Shown here: in pieces, positions 9,331 through 18,910 of the stretch
How positions within the stretch are numbered: the stretch's first letter is position 1
How the letters are laid out: each line of letters begins with the position of its first letter
Source of the DNA: JASGCP01 sp965263285
Lineage (GTDB): Bacteria; Bacteroidota; Bacteroidia; Chitinophagales; Chitinophagaceae
DNA length: 64,000 nt
NCBI GenBank assembly: GCA_965263285.1
Contig: CBDHHD010000004.1
Span: 682,001-746,000, forward strand
Direction: 5' to 3'
Program-made: the position numbers and the translations under genes
The notes under the pieces: model-generated
What the model was told of the DNA's origin: nothing
Databases searched by the model: none
Seen by the model: the letters and a program-made list of their open reading frames with translations, nothing else

Positions 9331-10413
9331 ATGAAAAAATTATATATAGGATTATTATTTGTACTTATTATAAGTAGCTGTAGTCAACAATATACTGTAT
9401 TAGGGCCTGTTTATCCCCCTAATCCAACACCACAAGTTCAATCTATTGATAGATTTGGTGATAATGCAATTCTATTTAAAAGAAGTATATATACTACATT
9501 GCCTGGGTCTAATGTAGCTATTAATTTTAATTTACCTCCTTTTTATGCGGTATCTTTAGATTCAGCGGGGAAATCTATTGGATATTTTAATTTTGATATG
9601 TGGGATCTATCTTTATTAGATACCGCTTATCTTGTTACTACCCAATCAACACCTACTACCTTAACCATTCAAGATATTATATTTAATAAGTTACCTGGAG
9701 ATAATGGATATAATGATATAAAAGCCATTCATCTATATGTTGCTGCAAATGGCTATGTAAGTGGAAATCTTCGTAGTTATAGTGCTATTCAAGCATCTAT
9801 CAAGAATGGATTGTTACAAGATTTAGGTTATTATGATCAATTGTTATTTAACATACCCTTGGTACCTTATCAGTCTACTTTAAATGGCATGAGTCCAAGT
9901 GGTTTTTGGTATAACAACAATTATGTGTATGGTTTTGTCTTATCCGACTCCTATGCACCTGTTAATAATCAATTTCCTAACCAAGATATTGATTCTATGT
10001 ATGTATGTTTTAATAGAAATGTAGGGGGGCAGGGAGGTGCGCTAGATAGTTTAGCATCACTTATTAATAGTGTGGGATATAGAGAAATATCTGCTATGAC
10101 ACAACAAACGCATAATATTATTCGTAGGTCAGACACTTCTGTTAGTGCACATAGTGTATATACTTCTGTGCGCATGATGATGGTATATGATACCGATAGT
10201 TTTAACAATACCCTTAATTACGATTCAACACAGTTGATGACATTTAAAAGACTACCATTTATAATGAATAATAGTAGTGGAAAACCATTATATATCAATG
10301 CCCCTACCTTACCATTGTCTAGTGCTATTAGTTCATCTGTTTCACAGCGTACCCCCCTTCAAAAGAATCTATTGGTTGAAGCAAATGCATTAATGAAGGT
10401 TAAGGTAAAATAA
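9331..10413 (+). CDS. Hypothetical lipoprotein
   Basis: 360 residues. The N-terminus MKKLYIGLLFVLIISSCSQQ is a lipoprotein signal with the lipobox ISSC, so the mature protein should be anchored through Cys17. The rest is soluble, rich in Ser/Thr/Tyr/Asn, without membrane segments or motifs I recognise. It has its own promoter-like box just upstream and is followed after about 115 bp by the DUF4292-like lipoprotein gene on the same strand. Function unknown; an envelope protein. Confidence 0.75.
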   Translation: MKKLYIGLLFVLIISSCSQQYTVLGPVYPPNPTPQVQSIDRFGDNAILFKRSIYTTLPGSNVAINFNLPPFYAVSLDSAGKSIGYFNFDMWDLSLLDTAYLVTTQSTPTTLTIQDIIFNKLPGDNGYNDIKAIHLYVAANGYVSGNLRSYSAIQASIKNGLLQDLGYYDQLLFNIPLVPYQSTLNGMSPSGFWYNNNYVYGFVLSDSYAPVNNQFPNQDIDSMYVCFNRNVGGQGGALDSLASLINSVGYREISAMTQQTHNIIRRSDTSVSAHSVYTSVRMMMVYDTDSFNNTLNYDSTQLMTFKRLPFIMNNSSGKPLYINAPTLPLSSAISSSVSQRTPLQKNLLVEANALMKVKVK

Positions 10414-10527
10414 GTTTTTTATAATATCCTTCTTCATAACTATATAATTTTTTTATCATGTTATAATATACGCTTTTCATGTACTTTTGTTATTAAAAAA
10501 TCATATTTTATTAAATATATATTCAAA

Positions 10528-11427
10528 ATGTTTTTTATTCATAGCAAGCATATTTTTTTTGCATTATTAAAAAGATGCTCTTATGGTTTATTATTTATTA
10601 TGCTTTTCGCATGTGGTCATATTCGAAAAATACAAAGAAAATCTTTGCCTTTTGAGCTTATTATGCAACCAAAAGATAGCACAATAAAAAATAATCAACT
10701 TCTACCCCAAGGTAAAGATTCAATAGAAGAAAAGCAACTAAATATTATTCGTCAGCTAAATCAATACCAAATACCGTATAAAACATTTCAAGCAAAAGCG
10801 AAAGTGAGCTTTTCAATTAACAATACGGTTAATCAAGTAACATTATATATTCGTTTACAAAAAGATAGCATATTATGGGCAATGGTTACAGGTCCTTTAG
10901 GAATTGAAGCGTTTAGAATGCTTATGTTACCCGATTCACTTATATTACTTGATAAATTAAATAAAACGGTTAGTTATAATAATTTAAAAAAGATGAAAGC
11001 GTTTGCAAGCATCCCTTCTGCTTTTTCAAAGATATTAGATCTTATTATAGGAGATCCTATTCATCCACAAATGAGTTTTCCTAATTCATATTTTGTAAAT
11101 AACTTACATACACAATTGAGTTATGATAATGCTTTAACTAAAGCTGATATATCTTTTAGTCCGATTAATCAAACCTATATCTTAGAAGAAGAATTTATTG
11201 AATTTCTAACTAAATCTCTTATTAAGAATATTCGATTATCTTATTCGCAATATGATTTTAAATATCCCTTTCCTTTCCCTTCTTTAAGACATATATACAT
11301 AACAAGTAATCCTAAAATAGATATCTATATTAATATGATAGAATATGCATTTAACCAACCGCTTACCTTCCCATTTTCTATTCCAAAGTCATATAAAATA
11401 AAAAAGCTATCTTCTCATTCTAACTAA
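10528..11427 (+). CDS. DUF4292-family lipoprotein
   Basis: 299 residues with a lipoprotein signal (hydrophobic run ending LFACGH). The central part (FQAKAKVSF, DSILWAMVTGPLGIEAFRML, PDSLILLDKLNKT) is the pattern of the DUF4292 family of Bacteroidota, related in fold to LolA/LolB-type lipid-binding barrels. In many Bacteroidota the gene sits immediately before an EnvC-like peptidase gene, as here (15-bp gap). A role in envelope lipoprotein or cell-wall assembly is inferred from this coupling. Confidence 0.75.
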   Translation: MFFIHSKHIFFALLKRCSYGLLFIMLFACGHIRKIQRKSLPFELIMQPKDSTIKNNQLLPQGKDSIEEKQLNIIRQLNQYQIPYKTFQAKAKVSFSINNTVNQVTLYIRLQKDSILWAMVTGPLGIEAFRMLMLPDSLILLDKLNKTVSYNNLKKMKAFASIPSAFSKILDLIIGDPIHPQMSFPNSYFVNNLHTQLSYDNALTKADISFSPINQTYILEEEFIEFLTKSLIKNIRLSYSQYDFKYPFPFPSLRHIYITSNPKIDIYINMIEYAFNQPLTFPFSIPKSYKIKKLSSHSN

Positions 11428-11442
11428 TTTTGCATATTATTA

Positions 11443-12690
11443 ATGAATAGATTAAAGCCATTATTTGTTTTAATTGTTATGTTTTTTATTAGTATAAAAA
11501 GCGTAGGACAAAATACGCAAGCGTCGTTACAAAGTCAGCAAGCGTCTCTTCAGAATGAAATTAATAACTTAAATACATTGTTGTCAAGCATTAAATCTAG
11601 TAAAAAACAATCTGCCAATGCTATTCAAATAGTAATGAAGAAAATAAAAGTACGACAACAGTTAATGAGTAATTTAAAAACAGAATTACAATTAGTAGAC
11701 TATAATATTCGACAAAATGAATTAAGCAATAGTCATGTAAAAGTAGAGTTAGATTCTCTTAAGAGTGCTTATGCCAAAAATATTGTTTTTCAATATAAAA
11801 AAAGAAATAATCTCGACTATCTATATTTTTTGTTTTCTTCTAAGGATTTTAATGATGCATTGCAACGATTGTTTTATATGAAGACTTATCAACAATATCA
11901 AGAGGCACAATTGAAAAAAATTTTATCGTTAGAAAAAACATATAAAGATGCAATTGTTGTATTGCATGTTACCAAACAGCAAAAAGGAAATATATTATTA
12001 AAACAGAATCAAGTTTTACAATCACTATCAGTAGACCAAGAACAGCAGAAAAAATTTATTGACGATCTTCAGAAAAAAGAAAATGAAGTGTCTCAAGAGT
12101 TGGCTGATAAGCAAAAACAAAGACAAAAAATAAGAAATTTAATTGCGAATATTATTAAAAAAGAAGCACGTTTAGCGAATAATAATAAAAAGAGTCAAGA
12201 TAGATCGAATAATAATACACCAACTAATAGAATATATAGTCCATTTGAGAATACAACGGTTGGCAAAGAAGAGTCAATTGAATTTGAAAAAGAAAGAGGG
12301 CATCTATTATGGCCAGTTGGCAAAGGCTTTATTTCTTTACATTTTGGAAATTATATTATACCAGCAACAAAATTAAAAGGCAATAGTGAAGGAATAGAAA
12401 TTATAGTGCCCAACGCATCGCCTATTCAATCTATTGCGAATGGAATTGTATCATTTGTAGGCGATGAGGGAGACGGGAAAATAGTATTAGTAAGATCGGG
12501 TAAATATTTTACTACTTATAGCCATTTGGAAAGTGCCACTGTAACACAAGGGCAGACAGTACAAGCAGGAACTATATTAGGGAAAGCAGCTAAGGATAAC
12601 GATAATGAGTATGAGTTATTTTTAATGATTACGGATGATAAAGGTCAGCCTATGGATCCAGAAAATTGGCTCTCGAAAACCAATAAATAA
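11443..12690 (+). CDS. EnvC-like murein hydrolase activator (coiled coil plus degenerate LytM/M23)
   Basis: 415 residues: signal peptide, long coiled coil (about residues 25-240, many Lys/Gln/Glu heptads), low-complexity Asn/Lys linker, then a C-terminal LytM domain (from LLWPVGKGF, about 287-415). Metal ligands of active M23 peptidases are largely replaced: the region of the HxxxD pair reads GNSEGIEI, and the last HxH appears as ELFLM; only YSHL keeps its His. It is therefore probably a non-catalytic regulator of cell-wall amidases at the division site, as for E. coli EnvC. It forms a pair with the DUF4292 gene. Confidence 0.85.
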   Translation: MNRLKPLFVLIVMFFISIKSVGQNTQASLQSQQASLQNEINNLNTLLSSIKSSKKQSANAIQIVMKKIKVRQQLMSNLKTELQLVDYNIRQNELSNSHVKVELDSLKSAYAKNIVFQYKKRNNLDYLYFLFSSKDFNDALQRLFYMKTYQQYQEAQLKKILSLEKTYKDAIVVLHVTKQQKGNILLKQNQVLQSLSVDQEQQKKFIDDLQKKENEVSQELADKQKQRQKIRNLIANIIKKEARLANNNKKSQDRSNNNTPTNRIYSPFENTTVGKEESIEFEKERGHLLWPVGKGFISLHFGNYIIPATKLKGNSEGIEIIVPNASPIQSIANGIVSFVGDEGDGKIVLVRSGKYFTTYSHLESATVTQGQTVQAGTILGKAAKDNDNEYELFLMITDDKGQPMDPENWLSKTNK

Positions 12691-12703
12691 GTGTAATAAA
12701 ATA

Positions 12704-13267
12704 GGCATAACTAAATTTAGTGTGAGGGAGTATACAAAGATACAAAATAAAATGGATATTTGTAAAAACAATTTTATATGGGCTACATCTTTTTTTGAGG
12801 TGCTGGAAGCATGGATTATTACATATATATAAATATGGAAATAATAGGAAATATCTGATGAGGACTGCCCTCAGATAAAGAGCGTTACAAAACGAGGTGA
12901 GCGAAGCGACCAGCGAGAATGTGGAGGTGGAAGTTTTTATATATGAATCGTTATGATGAGCATAAAGTATTTGCATAAAAGATACCTATGGATAAGCTCA
13001 TCATAACGATTTATACCTAACCGCCTCCCATTCATTCTCGCTAGCGTAGCGAGCCGTAGTTTTGTAGCTCTTTATCTGCAGGCTTGATTTTTTCTTTGTT
13101 TCTTTCTTTTGTATCAAGACAAAAGAAAGAAAAGGATATAAAAAATAAATGATGAACCTATACCTGAGTAATTACAAAAAACATAAATACCATCCCCCCA
13201 GCACCTCAAAAAAAGATGTAGCCTTTTAGTAAACTAAATTTTTCCTCACACTAAATTTAGTTATGCC
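12704..13267 (+). repeat. Complete palindromic element, A-arm form (564 bp), forward orientation
   Basis: Ends are a perfect 24-bp inverted repeat (GGCATAACTAAATTTAGTGT...). Inside are the A1 arm (12704-12780, with an outward box TATCTTTG on the minus strand at 12735-12742), the core (12781-13223), and the A2 arm (13224-13267). Within the core, TCGTTATGATGAGC (12948-12961) pairs with 12996-13009, CTTTCTTTTGT with ACAAAAGAAAG near 13105-13135, and the GAGAATG/GGAGGCGG-type L half pairs imperfectly with the R half. No convincing coding frame. Confidence 0.9.
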
Positions 13268-13447
13268 ACTAAAATATAATTCAATAAGAGTATAAATAAA
13301 AATAATACGCTTAACTATAACAGTTATTACTTAGGTATATGATAACATATTTTAAAAGGTTCTTAGCATCTTAAAAAGTAGTGAGCTTCTTTTTAAGATG
13401 CTATTAAATTAAAAATTGTATTTTTATCTAATAAAAAATACTTTTAT

Positions 13448-14695
13448 ATGACTGAAAGTGAATATCCCTTTGATTTCTTAGCCACTAGTGAAAAATTAAA
13501 AAAAATTTTAACGCCTACACCATTACAAAGAAACACTTCTTTATCTAATATATATAAATGTGATGTTTATTTAAAAAGAGAAGACTTACAAGTAGTGAGG
13601 TCATATAAGATAAGAGGTGCGTACAATAAAATTATATCTTTACAACCAGAAGAAAAAATTAATGGTATTGTTTGTTCAAGTGCTGGCAATCATGCACAAG
13701 GAGTGGCATGGAGTTGTCATTCTTTATGTATTAAAGGTACTATATTTATGCCCATTCCTACTACTCAACAAAAGATAATACAAACAAAATTTTTTGGTAA
13801 AGAGAATATTGAAATTATTAAAGTAGGGGATAGTTTTGATGAATGTTCTGTTGAAGCTCAAGCCTATGCAGAAAAACATCATAAGACTTTTATACCTCCA
13901 TTTGACGATCCTAAGATAATTGAAGGGCAGGGAACAGTGGGGGTAGAGATATTTAGTGAATTGCCTCAAGCAGATATTGTTTTCGTTCCTATTGGTGGTG
14001 GTGGCTTATGCGCTGGTGTAGGTAAATATTTAAAACAAAAGAATCCGGCTATTCAAATAATTGGTGTAGAGCCTTTGGGAGCACCTAAAATGTATCAATC
14101 ACTTCAAAAAAATAAAGTAATTACTTTAAGTCATATTGATAAATTTGTAGATGGAGCAGCTGTAAAGCGAGTAGGGGATTTACCTTTTCTTATTTGTAAA
14201 GATATTTTATCGGATATCCTTTTAATAGATGAAGGGAAGGTATGTTCGACCATTTTACATTTATATAGTAAAGAAGCAATTGTGGTTGAACCTGCAGGAG
14301 CTTTATCTATTAGTGCGCTTAGCTTATATCGGGAGCAAATAAAAGGCAAAACAGTTGTGTGTATTGTAAGTGGTAGTAATAATGACATTGATCGATTGCA
14401 AGAAATAAAAGAGCGATCCCTACAATATGAAGGGTTAAAACATTATTTTCTTATTCGCTTTGCACAAAGACCGGGGAGTTTAAAAGATTTTGTAAACAAT
14501 GTTTTAGGCACAGATGATGATATCACAAGATTTGAATATATACAAAAAAATAATAAAGAATTAGCACCAGCATTAGTAGGGATTGAGTTAAAAGATAAAA
14601 AAGATTATCACCTTCTTTTGCAAAGAATGAATCAGCATAAAGTTGACTATATACCCATTAATAAAAATGATCTATTATATAGTTTCTTAATTTAG
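13448..14695 (+). CDS. ilvA: Threonine deaminase (threonine ammonia-lyase)
   Basis: 415 residues, a PLP enzyme of fold type II. The lysine motif SYKIRGAYN binds the cofactor and the glycine loop GGGGLCAG holds its phosphate. A short C-terminal ACT-like regulatory part (from HYFLIRFAQRPGSLKDF) is present, as in the single-ACT form. It converts threonine to 2-oxobutanoate, the first step to isoleucine. No other ilv or leu gene is in the window. The upstream region holds a small hairpin-like AT tract and the palindromic element. Confidence 0.93.
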   Translation: MTESEYPFDFLATSEKLKKILTPTPLQRNTSLSNIYKCDVYLKREDLQVVRSYKIRGAYNKIISLQPEEKINGIVCSSAGNHAQGVAWSCHSLCIKGTIFMPIPTTQQKIIQTKFFGKENIEIIKVGDSFDECSVEAQAYAEKHHKTFIPPFDDPKIIEGQGTVGVEIFSELPQADIVFVPIGGGGLCAGVGKYLKQKNPAIQIIGVEPLGAPKMYQSLQKNKVITLSHIDKFVDGAAVKRVGDLPFLICKDILSDILLIDEGKVCSTILHLYSKEAIVVEPAGALSISALSLYREQIKGKTVVCIVSGSNNDIDRLQEIKERSLQYEGLKHYFLIRFAQRPGSLKDFVNNVLGTDDDITRFEYIQKNNKELAPALVGIELKDKKDYHLLLQRMNQHKVDYIPINKNDLLYSFLI

Positions 14696-14772
14696 CAGGA
14701 GTATAATAAGCTTCTATAAATAGTAGAAGCTATCCTCACAAATTTATTTATGGCTCATTTAGTTCTTGTTAT

Positions 14773-15210
14773 GGCTACATTTTTTTTTGAGGTGCTGGAA
14801 GCATGGGTTGTTAAATACATATAAACATGGAAATAATAGGCAATATCTGATGAGGACTGCCCTCAGATAAAGAGCGTTACAAAACGAGGTGAGCGAAGCG
14901 ACCAGCGAGAATGTGGAGGCGGAAGTTTTTATATATGAATCGTTATGATGAACATAAAGTATGTACATAAAAGATACCTATGGATAAGCTCATCATAACG
15001 ATTCATACCTAACCGCCTCCCATTCATTCTCGCTAGCGTAGCGAGCCGTAGTTTTGTAGCTCTTTATCTGCAGGCTTGATTTTTTCTTTGTTTCTTTCTT
15101 TTGTATCAAGACAAAAGAAAGAAAAGGATATAAAAAATAAACGATGAACCTATACATAAGTAATTACAAAAACACAAATACCCACCAGTACCTCAAAAAA
15201 AGATGTAGCC
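14773..15210 (+). repeat. Palindromic repeat core without outer arms, forward
   Basis: 438 bp from GGCTACAT to GATGTAGCC, with both L and R halves complete and the central hairpin (TCGTTATGATGA / TCATCATAACGA) intact. No A or C arm is seen on either side. It lies in the convergent gap between ilvA and aroA. Confidence 0.88.
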
Positions 15211-15314
15211 CTTGTTATTGTATTTACATATAACGAGATGTTATATGTTGGTTACAATAGATAGTTGCTGTATGTATTTCAGTGTCTCAAAAAACAATCA
15301 ATAGCTTTCTTTTG

Positions 15315-16595
15315 TCATTTCATTAATATATCTAGTATATGAGTATAAAATGTAGGATATGATTTGTTAATTGCTTCTGCATCTTCTATTGTTAAAACTC
15401 CTTCACCTTTAGTTGCTGCGATAGCACAAGCCATTGCAATACGATGATCATGATGAGAATGTACCACTGTATTTTTTATGTTTCCTCCTGTAATGAGCAT
15501 ATCATTGCCTTGTAATACAATATCTATATTCATTTTTTTGAATTCTTTTTTTAATGCAATGGCTCTATTGCTTTCTTTATGTATTAACCTATTGGTTCCA
15601 TGAATAATAGAAATGCCTTTACAATAGGCTGCCAAAGCAACTAAGGGTGGGAATAAATCAGGACAATCGGTAGCGTCAAAATCAAAAGGTTGTAAAGGAG
15701 GTTGATCTGATAAAAATATAATTGAATCATTGACATTCGTTTCAAAAAAAGCACCTGTTTGTTCTATTGCTTTGATAATAGCTTTATCGGCTTGAGTTGA
15801 TTGCAATGAAAGATTTTTAATAATCATATTGCCATGCAATGCTCCTGCAACTAATAAAAAAGCACCTCCACTCCAATCACCTTCTACCGTGTATGATATA
15901 GGAGAATGATTCGTATCATCCATTCTATCATCTGAAAAAACAAATCTTTCATACCTTTCATGAGTAGGAACTGGTAAGCCAAATTTCTCTAATATATGTA
16001 TTGTTAAGTCAATATATGGTTTACTAGTTAAATTGCTTACCTGGATGGTTGTTGAACAAGTATGTGATACACTATATGCCATTAATAAACCGGTAAGAAA
16101 CTGAGAGCTTAAGGATCCATCAATTTGTATGTCTTTTGTTTTTAAAGGTCCTTGTATAGTCATAGGAAGCTTCCCTTGATTAGATTGTATTGAAAACCCT
16201 AACAAAGGAGCAATATCATGAAAAAATTGCATAGGGCGATTTATTAAACTTCCTTCTCCTGTTATAGTGATAGGTGTTTTACATAATGCAATAATAGGCG
16301 TAAACATCCTTGTGCTCAAACCGCTTTCTCCACAATGAATGCTAAGAGGCTGTTCAAGTTGATCAGGTATTCCATTGCTTTCAATACATATTTTATCAGA
16401 ATAAGAAATAATTTTTGCACCTAATTTCTCAATAATATGTAATGCTATTTTATCATCATTCGACATGCCTGTCATATAAATTATAGCTGTTCCTTTTCTA
16501 ATAAAACTAGTCGCAATAGCTCTTTGCATAGCACTTTTTGATGGTGGTGCAACAATAGAACCATGCAAAGCATGAGAAGGAATAGAAATATTCAT
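15315..16595 (-). CDS. aroA: 3-phosphoshikimate 1-carboxyvinyltransferase (EPSP synthase)
   Basis: 426 residues, normal length. Family signatures: APPSKSAMQRA near the N-terminus (residues 17-27), GESGLSTRMF, SSQFLTGLLMA, and the C-terminal HDHRIAMACAIAA. It joins shikimate 3-phosphate and phosphoenolpyruvate in the chorismate pathway. It is transcribed divergently from rnhB, with 58 bp between the starts. Confidence 0.95.
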   Translation of the reverse strand: MNISIPSHALHGSIVAPPSKSAMQRAIATSFIRKGTAIIYMTGMSNDDKIALHIIEKLGAKIISYSDKICIESNGIPDQLEQPLSIHCGESGLSTRMFTPIIALCKTPITITGEGSLINRPMQFFHDIAPLLGFSIQSNQGKLPMTIQGPLKTKDIQIDGSLSSQFLTGLLMAYSVSHTCSTTIQVSNLTSKPYIDLTIHILEKFGLPVPTHERYERFVFSDDRMDDTNHSPISYTVEGDWSGGAFLLVAGALHGNMIIKNLSLQSTQADKAIIKAIEQTGAFFETNVNDSIIFLSDQPPLQPFDFDATDCPDLFPPLVALAAYCKGISIIHGTNRLIHKESNRAIALKKEFKKMNIDIVLQGNDMLITGGNIKNTVVHSHHDHRIAMACAIAATKGEGVLTIEDAEAINKSYPTFYTHILDILMK

Positions 16596-16612
16596 AATAT
16601 ATAATTTTATAT

Positions 16613-16620
16613 CAAAAATA
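16613..16620 (-). promoter_or_regulatory. Predicted -7 box for aroA
   Basis: Minus strand reads TATTTTTG (TAnnTTTG type), 18 bp upstream of the aroA ATG. Confidence 0.45.
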
Positions 16621-16653
16621 AAGACAAGAATGCTATATTGCCATTTTAATTTT

Positions 16654-17247
16654 ATGCATTCTCTATTACATTATTATTTACCTAACCATATAGAAGCAGG
16701 GGTTGATGAAGCAGGAAGAGGTTGCTTAGCAGGCCCTGTATTTGCCGCAGCTGTTATATTGCCTCATTCATTTTGCCATCCTTTGCTTAATGATAGCAAA
16801 CAAGTAAAGGAAGAAGATAGATATTTCTTACGAAAAGAAATTGAAAAAAATGCTATCGCATGGGCCATTGCAAAAATTGAAGCACAAGAAATTGATTATA
16901 TTAATATATTGCAAGCAAGTCTGAAAGCCATGCATCTAGCTATTCAACAACTTTCAGTTACTCCCCAACGATTGCTAATAGATGGAAATCAATTTATCCC
17001 TTATCCAAATATCCAACACCATTGTATTATTAAGGGGGATGGCAAATACACTTCTATTGCTGCCGCAAGTATATTAGCTAAGACTTATAGAGATGACGAA
17101 ATGAAACAAATCTCAAAACAATACCCTCTCTATGGGTGGCATAGCAACAAAGGGTATGGAACTATTCTCCATAGAAATGCTTTACAAAAACATGGCATTA
17201 CTCCTATTCATAGAGTGTCTTTTTTAAGTAAGATAGTAACTGTTTAG
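16654..17247 (+). CDS. rnhB: Ribonuclease HII
   Basis: 197 residues from the chosen ATG (an upstream in-frame ATG at 16630 adds 8). The later start fits the family, where the motif AGVDEAGRG comes about 15-20 residues into the protein. Acidic residues of the active site are in DEAGRG (Asp, Glu) and NDSKQ/LLIDG further on; the C-terminal SHKGYGT-like block is present as HSNKGYGT. It removes RNA from RNA-DNA hybrids and single ribonucleotides in DNA. Confidence 0.93.
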   Translation: MHSLLHYYLPNHIEAGVDEAGRGCLAGPVFAAAVILPHSFCHPLLNDSKQVKEEDRYFLRKEIEKNAIAWAIAKIEAQEIDYINILQASLKAMHLAIQQLSVTPQRLLIDGNQFIPYPNIQHHCIIKGDGKYTSIAAASILAKTYRDDEMKQISKQYPLYGWHSNKGYGTILHRNALQKHGITPIHRVSFLSKIVTV

Positions 17248-17274
17248 TTAACTCAATAAGTTTAAATGAAAAAA

Positions 17275-17351
17275 GGATGTGGGCAAAAAAATGGTTTTTT
17301 TTAAAAAATATTATCTTTGTCGTTGCACACTAAAAAGGTCGTTATAACACT
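17275..17351 (+). repeat. Solitary C1 arm remnant
   Basis: Matches the C1 arm seen at 21294-21360, with a T/A tract, the box TATCTTTG, then TTGCACACTAAAAAGGTCGT. No core is attached. The remainder of the gap to 17479 shows no feature I can support. Confidence 0.6.
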
Positions 17352-17479
17352 TAAACAAAACATACTTAAAATATCATTAATTTGTTCATTACGCCGAATG
17401 TCATCATTTTTTTAAAGATTGTTAATATGTTTTGTAATTATAGAACATCCTATTTGAAATGTTTGTGATATTTGATCCT

Positions 17480-18727
17480 TTATTCTTCTACAAAATTTAA
17501 ATCGATGCCGTATGTCTCTTTTATAAAATACAATGCCACAAAACTTAATACAACAGTAATAACTGCCCATAGCTCAGCCGCAACATATTTGGTAAGATAA
17601 ACACCTGTTGTTTTTATAAACCAAAGTGTTATTAATAAAGATCCCCTTGCAAAATTCGAAATAGTAGTTGTAACAGTAGATCTCATATTGGTACCAAATT
17701 GTTCTGCAGCAATAATATGAAACATCGCCCAATAACCACCCGAAAAACCAAGAAAAAAACAAATAAAATAAGTAATGGGAACTGAATGATTAATGGCTGG
17801 AGTAAAATACATGATATAACCTATTATTTGTAAAAAAAAATAAATAGCTACTGACTTTTTTCTACTTTTTATCCATTTGCTAAGATATGCAATAAGCACA
17901 TCGCCTGTAGATAAACCTAAATAAGTAATCATAACAGCAAGGCCTATTTCCACCTTTTTAGCACCTGGATATGTAATAAAATTATCTATTAATGAAACTA
18001 AAACACCTACTACAAACCAGCTACCCCAGCTAAGGCAAAAAATAGATATATAACGAATAAGTTGTTTGCCATTTTTTAATATGAGCAGAAAATTGCCTTT
18101 TATAATATGAGTTTGTTTTTTAATAGTTAAATAAGTATGACTCTCATGGGTAGATATTCTAAAAATAAGTAATACAAATCCAAGTATCCCCCCTATTCTA
18201 TATAACCACTCCCATGATATTCCTATTTTTCCTAAAATATAAGCCAAAAAAGCACCTAATATACCAATCATAGCTACCAGTCCGCCTGCAAGGCCTCGTT
18301 TTTGAATAGAAAGAGATTCAAGAACAATGGTAATGCCTATTCCAAACTCACCTGCCAATGCAAAACCAGTTATAAGTCTTACCCATGCATATACATCTAC
18401 ATTTGTAACAAAGGATGTAGCAATCATACATAATGAATAGAGAGAGATAGTAAAAAAAAGAACCCCAATTCTCCCCCTCTTGTCTCCTAATATCCCCCAA
18501 ACAATCCCCCCTAATAAAAACCCTGCCATTTGATAATTTAATATCTTAGCACTTACCCTAAATAATAGATCTTTATCAAGCAAATTTACCCCCATTGCTG
18601 ATAGACTAGGAAGTCTTATGATTGAAAAAGTAATAATATCATATATATCAACAAAATAACCTAATGCGGCTACTAAAACAAGCATATACAAATTTCTTCT
18701 TTCTTTTGCCTCTATGTTAAGTGTCAT
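17480..18727 (-). CDS. MFS transporter
   Basis: 415 residues with about twelve membrane segments. The MFS loop motif between helices 2 and 3 is visible as GGIVWGILGDKRGRIGV, and the N-terminal helix contains GYFVDIYDIITFS, typical of the metabolite:proton symporter branch. Substrate cannot be told from sequence; the branch includes organic-acid and sugar-acid carriers. It stands alone between rnhB and the IS66-containing repeat. The downstream gap contains a C1 arm remnant. Confidence 0.85.
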   Translation of the reverse strand: MTLNIEAKERRNLYMLVLVAALGYFVDIYDIITFSIIRLPSLSAMGVNLLDKDLLFRVSAKILNYQMAGFLLGGIVWGILGDKRGRIGVLFFTISLYSLCMIATSFVTNVDVYAWVRLITGFALAGEFGIGITIVLESLSIQKRGLAGGLVAMIGILGAFLAYILGKIGISWEWLYRIGGILGFVLLIFRISTHESHTYLTIKKQTHIIKGNFLLILKNGKQLIRYISIFCLSWGSWFVVGVLVSLIDNFITYPGAKKVEIGLAVMITYLGLSTGDVLIAYLSKWIKSRKKSVAIYFFLQIIGYIMYFTPAINHSVPITYFICFFLGFSGGYWAMFHIIAAEQFGTNMRSTVTTTISNFARGSLLITLWFIKTTGVYLTKYVAAELWAVITVVLSFVALYFIKETYGIDLNFVEE

Positions 18728-18814
18728 ATAATTAAATAATACAAAAGTGCTAAGATAAAAAAATAGTATCTAATATAAATGAAATATTTTTTATATATTT
18801 GCTAATATATTTTT

Positions 18815-18910
18815 GGTATAACGACTTTTTTAGTGAGCAGGTATTAAAATACACTTTTTTTTGTAATGACTCAGGTATAGATTCATTATTTGTTTTTTAT
18901 ATCTTTTTCT
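18815..18910 (-). repeat. R-side part of a palindromic repeat, interrupted by IS66
   Basis: C2 arm (GGTATAACGACTTTTTTAGT..., 18815-18852) followed by the R end of the core in reverse orientation, up to the 8-bp target duplication. It continues after the IS at 20501. The same arm-to-core junction occurs at 42640-42695. Confidence 0.8.
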
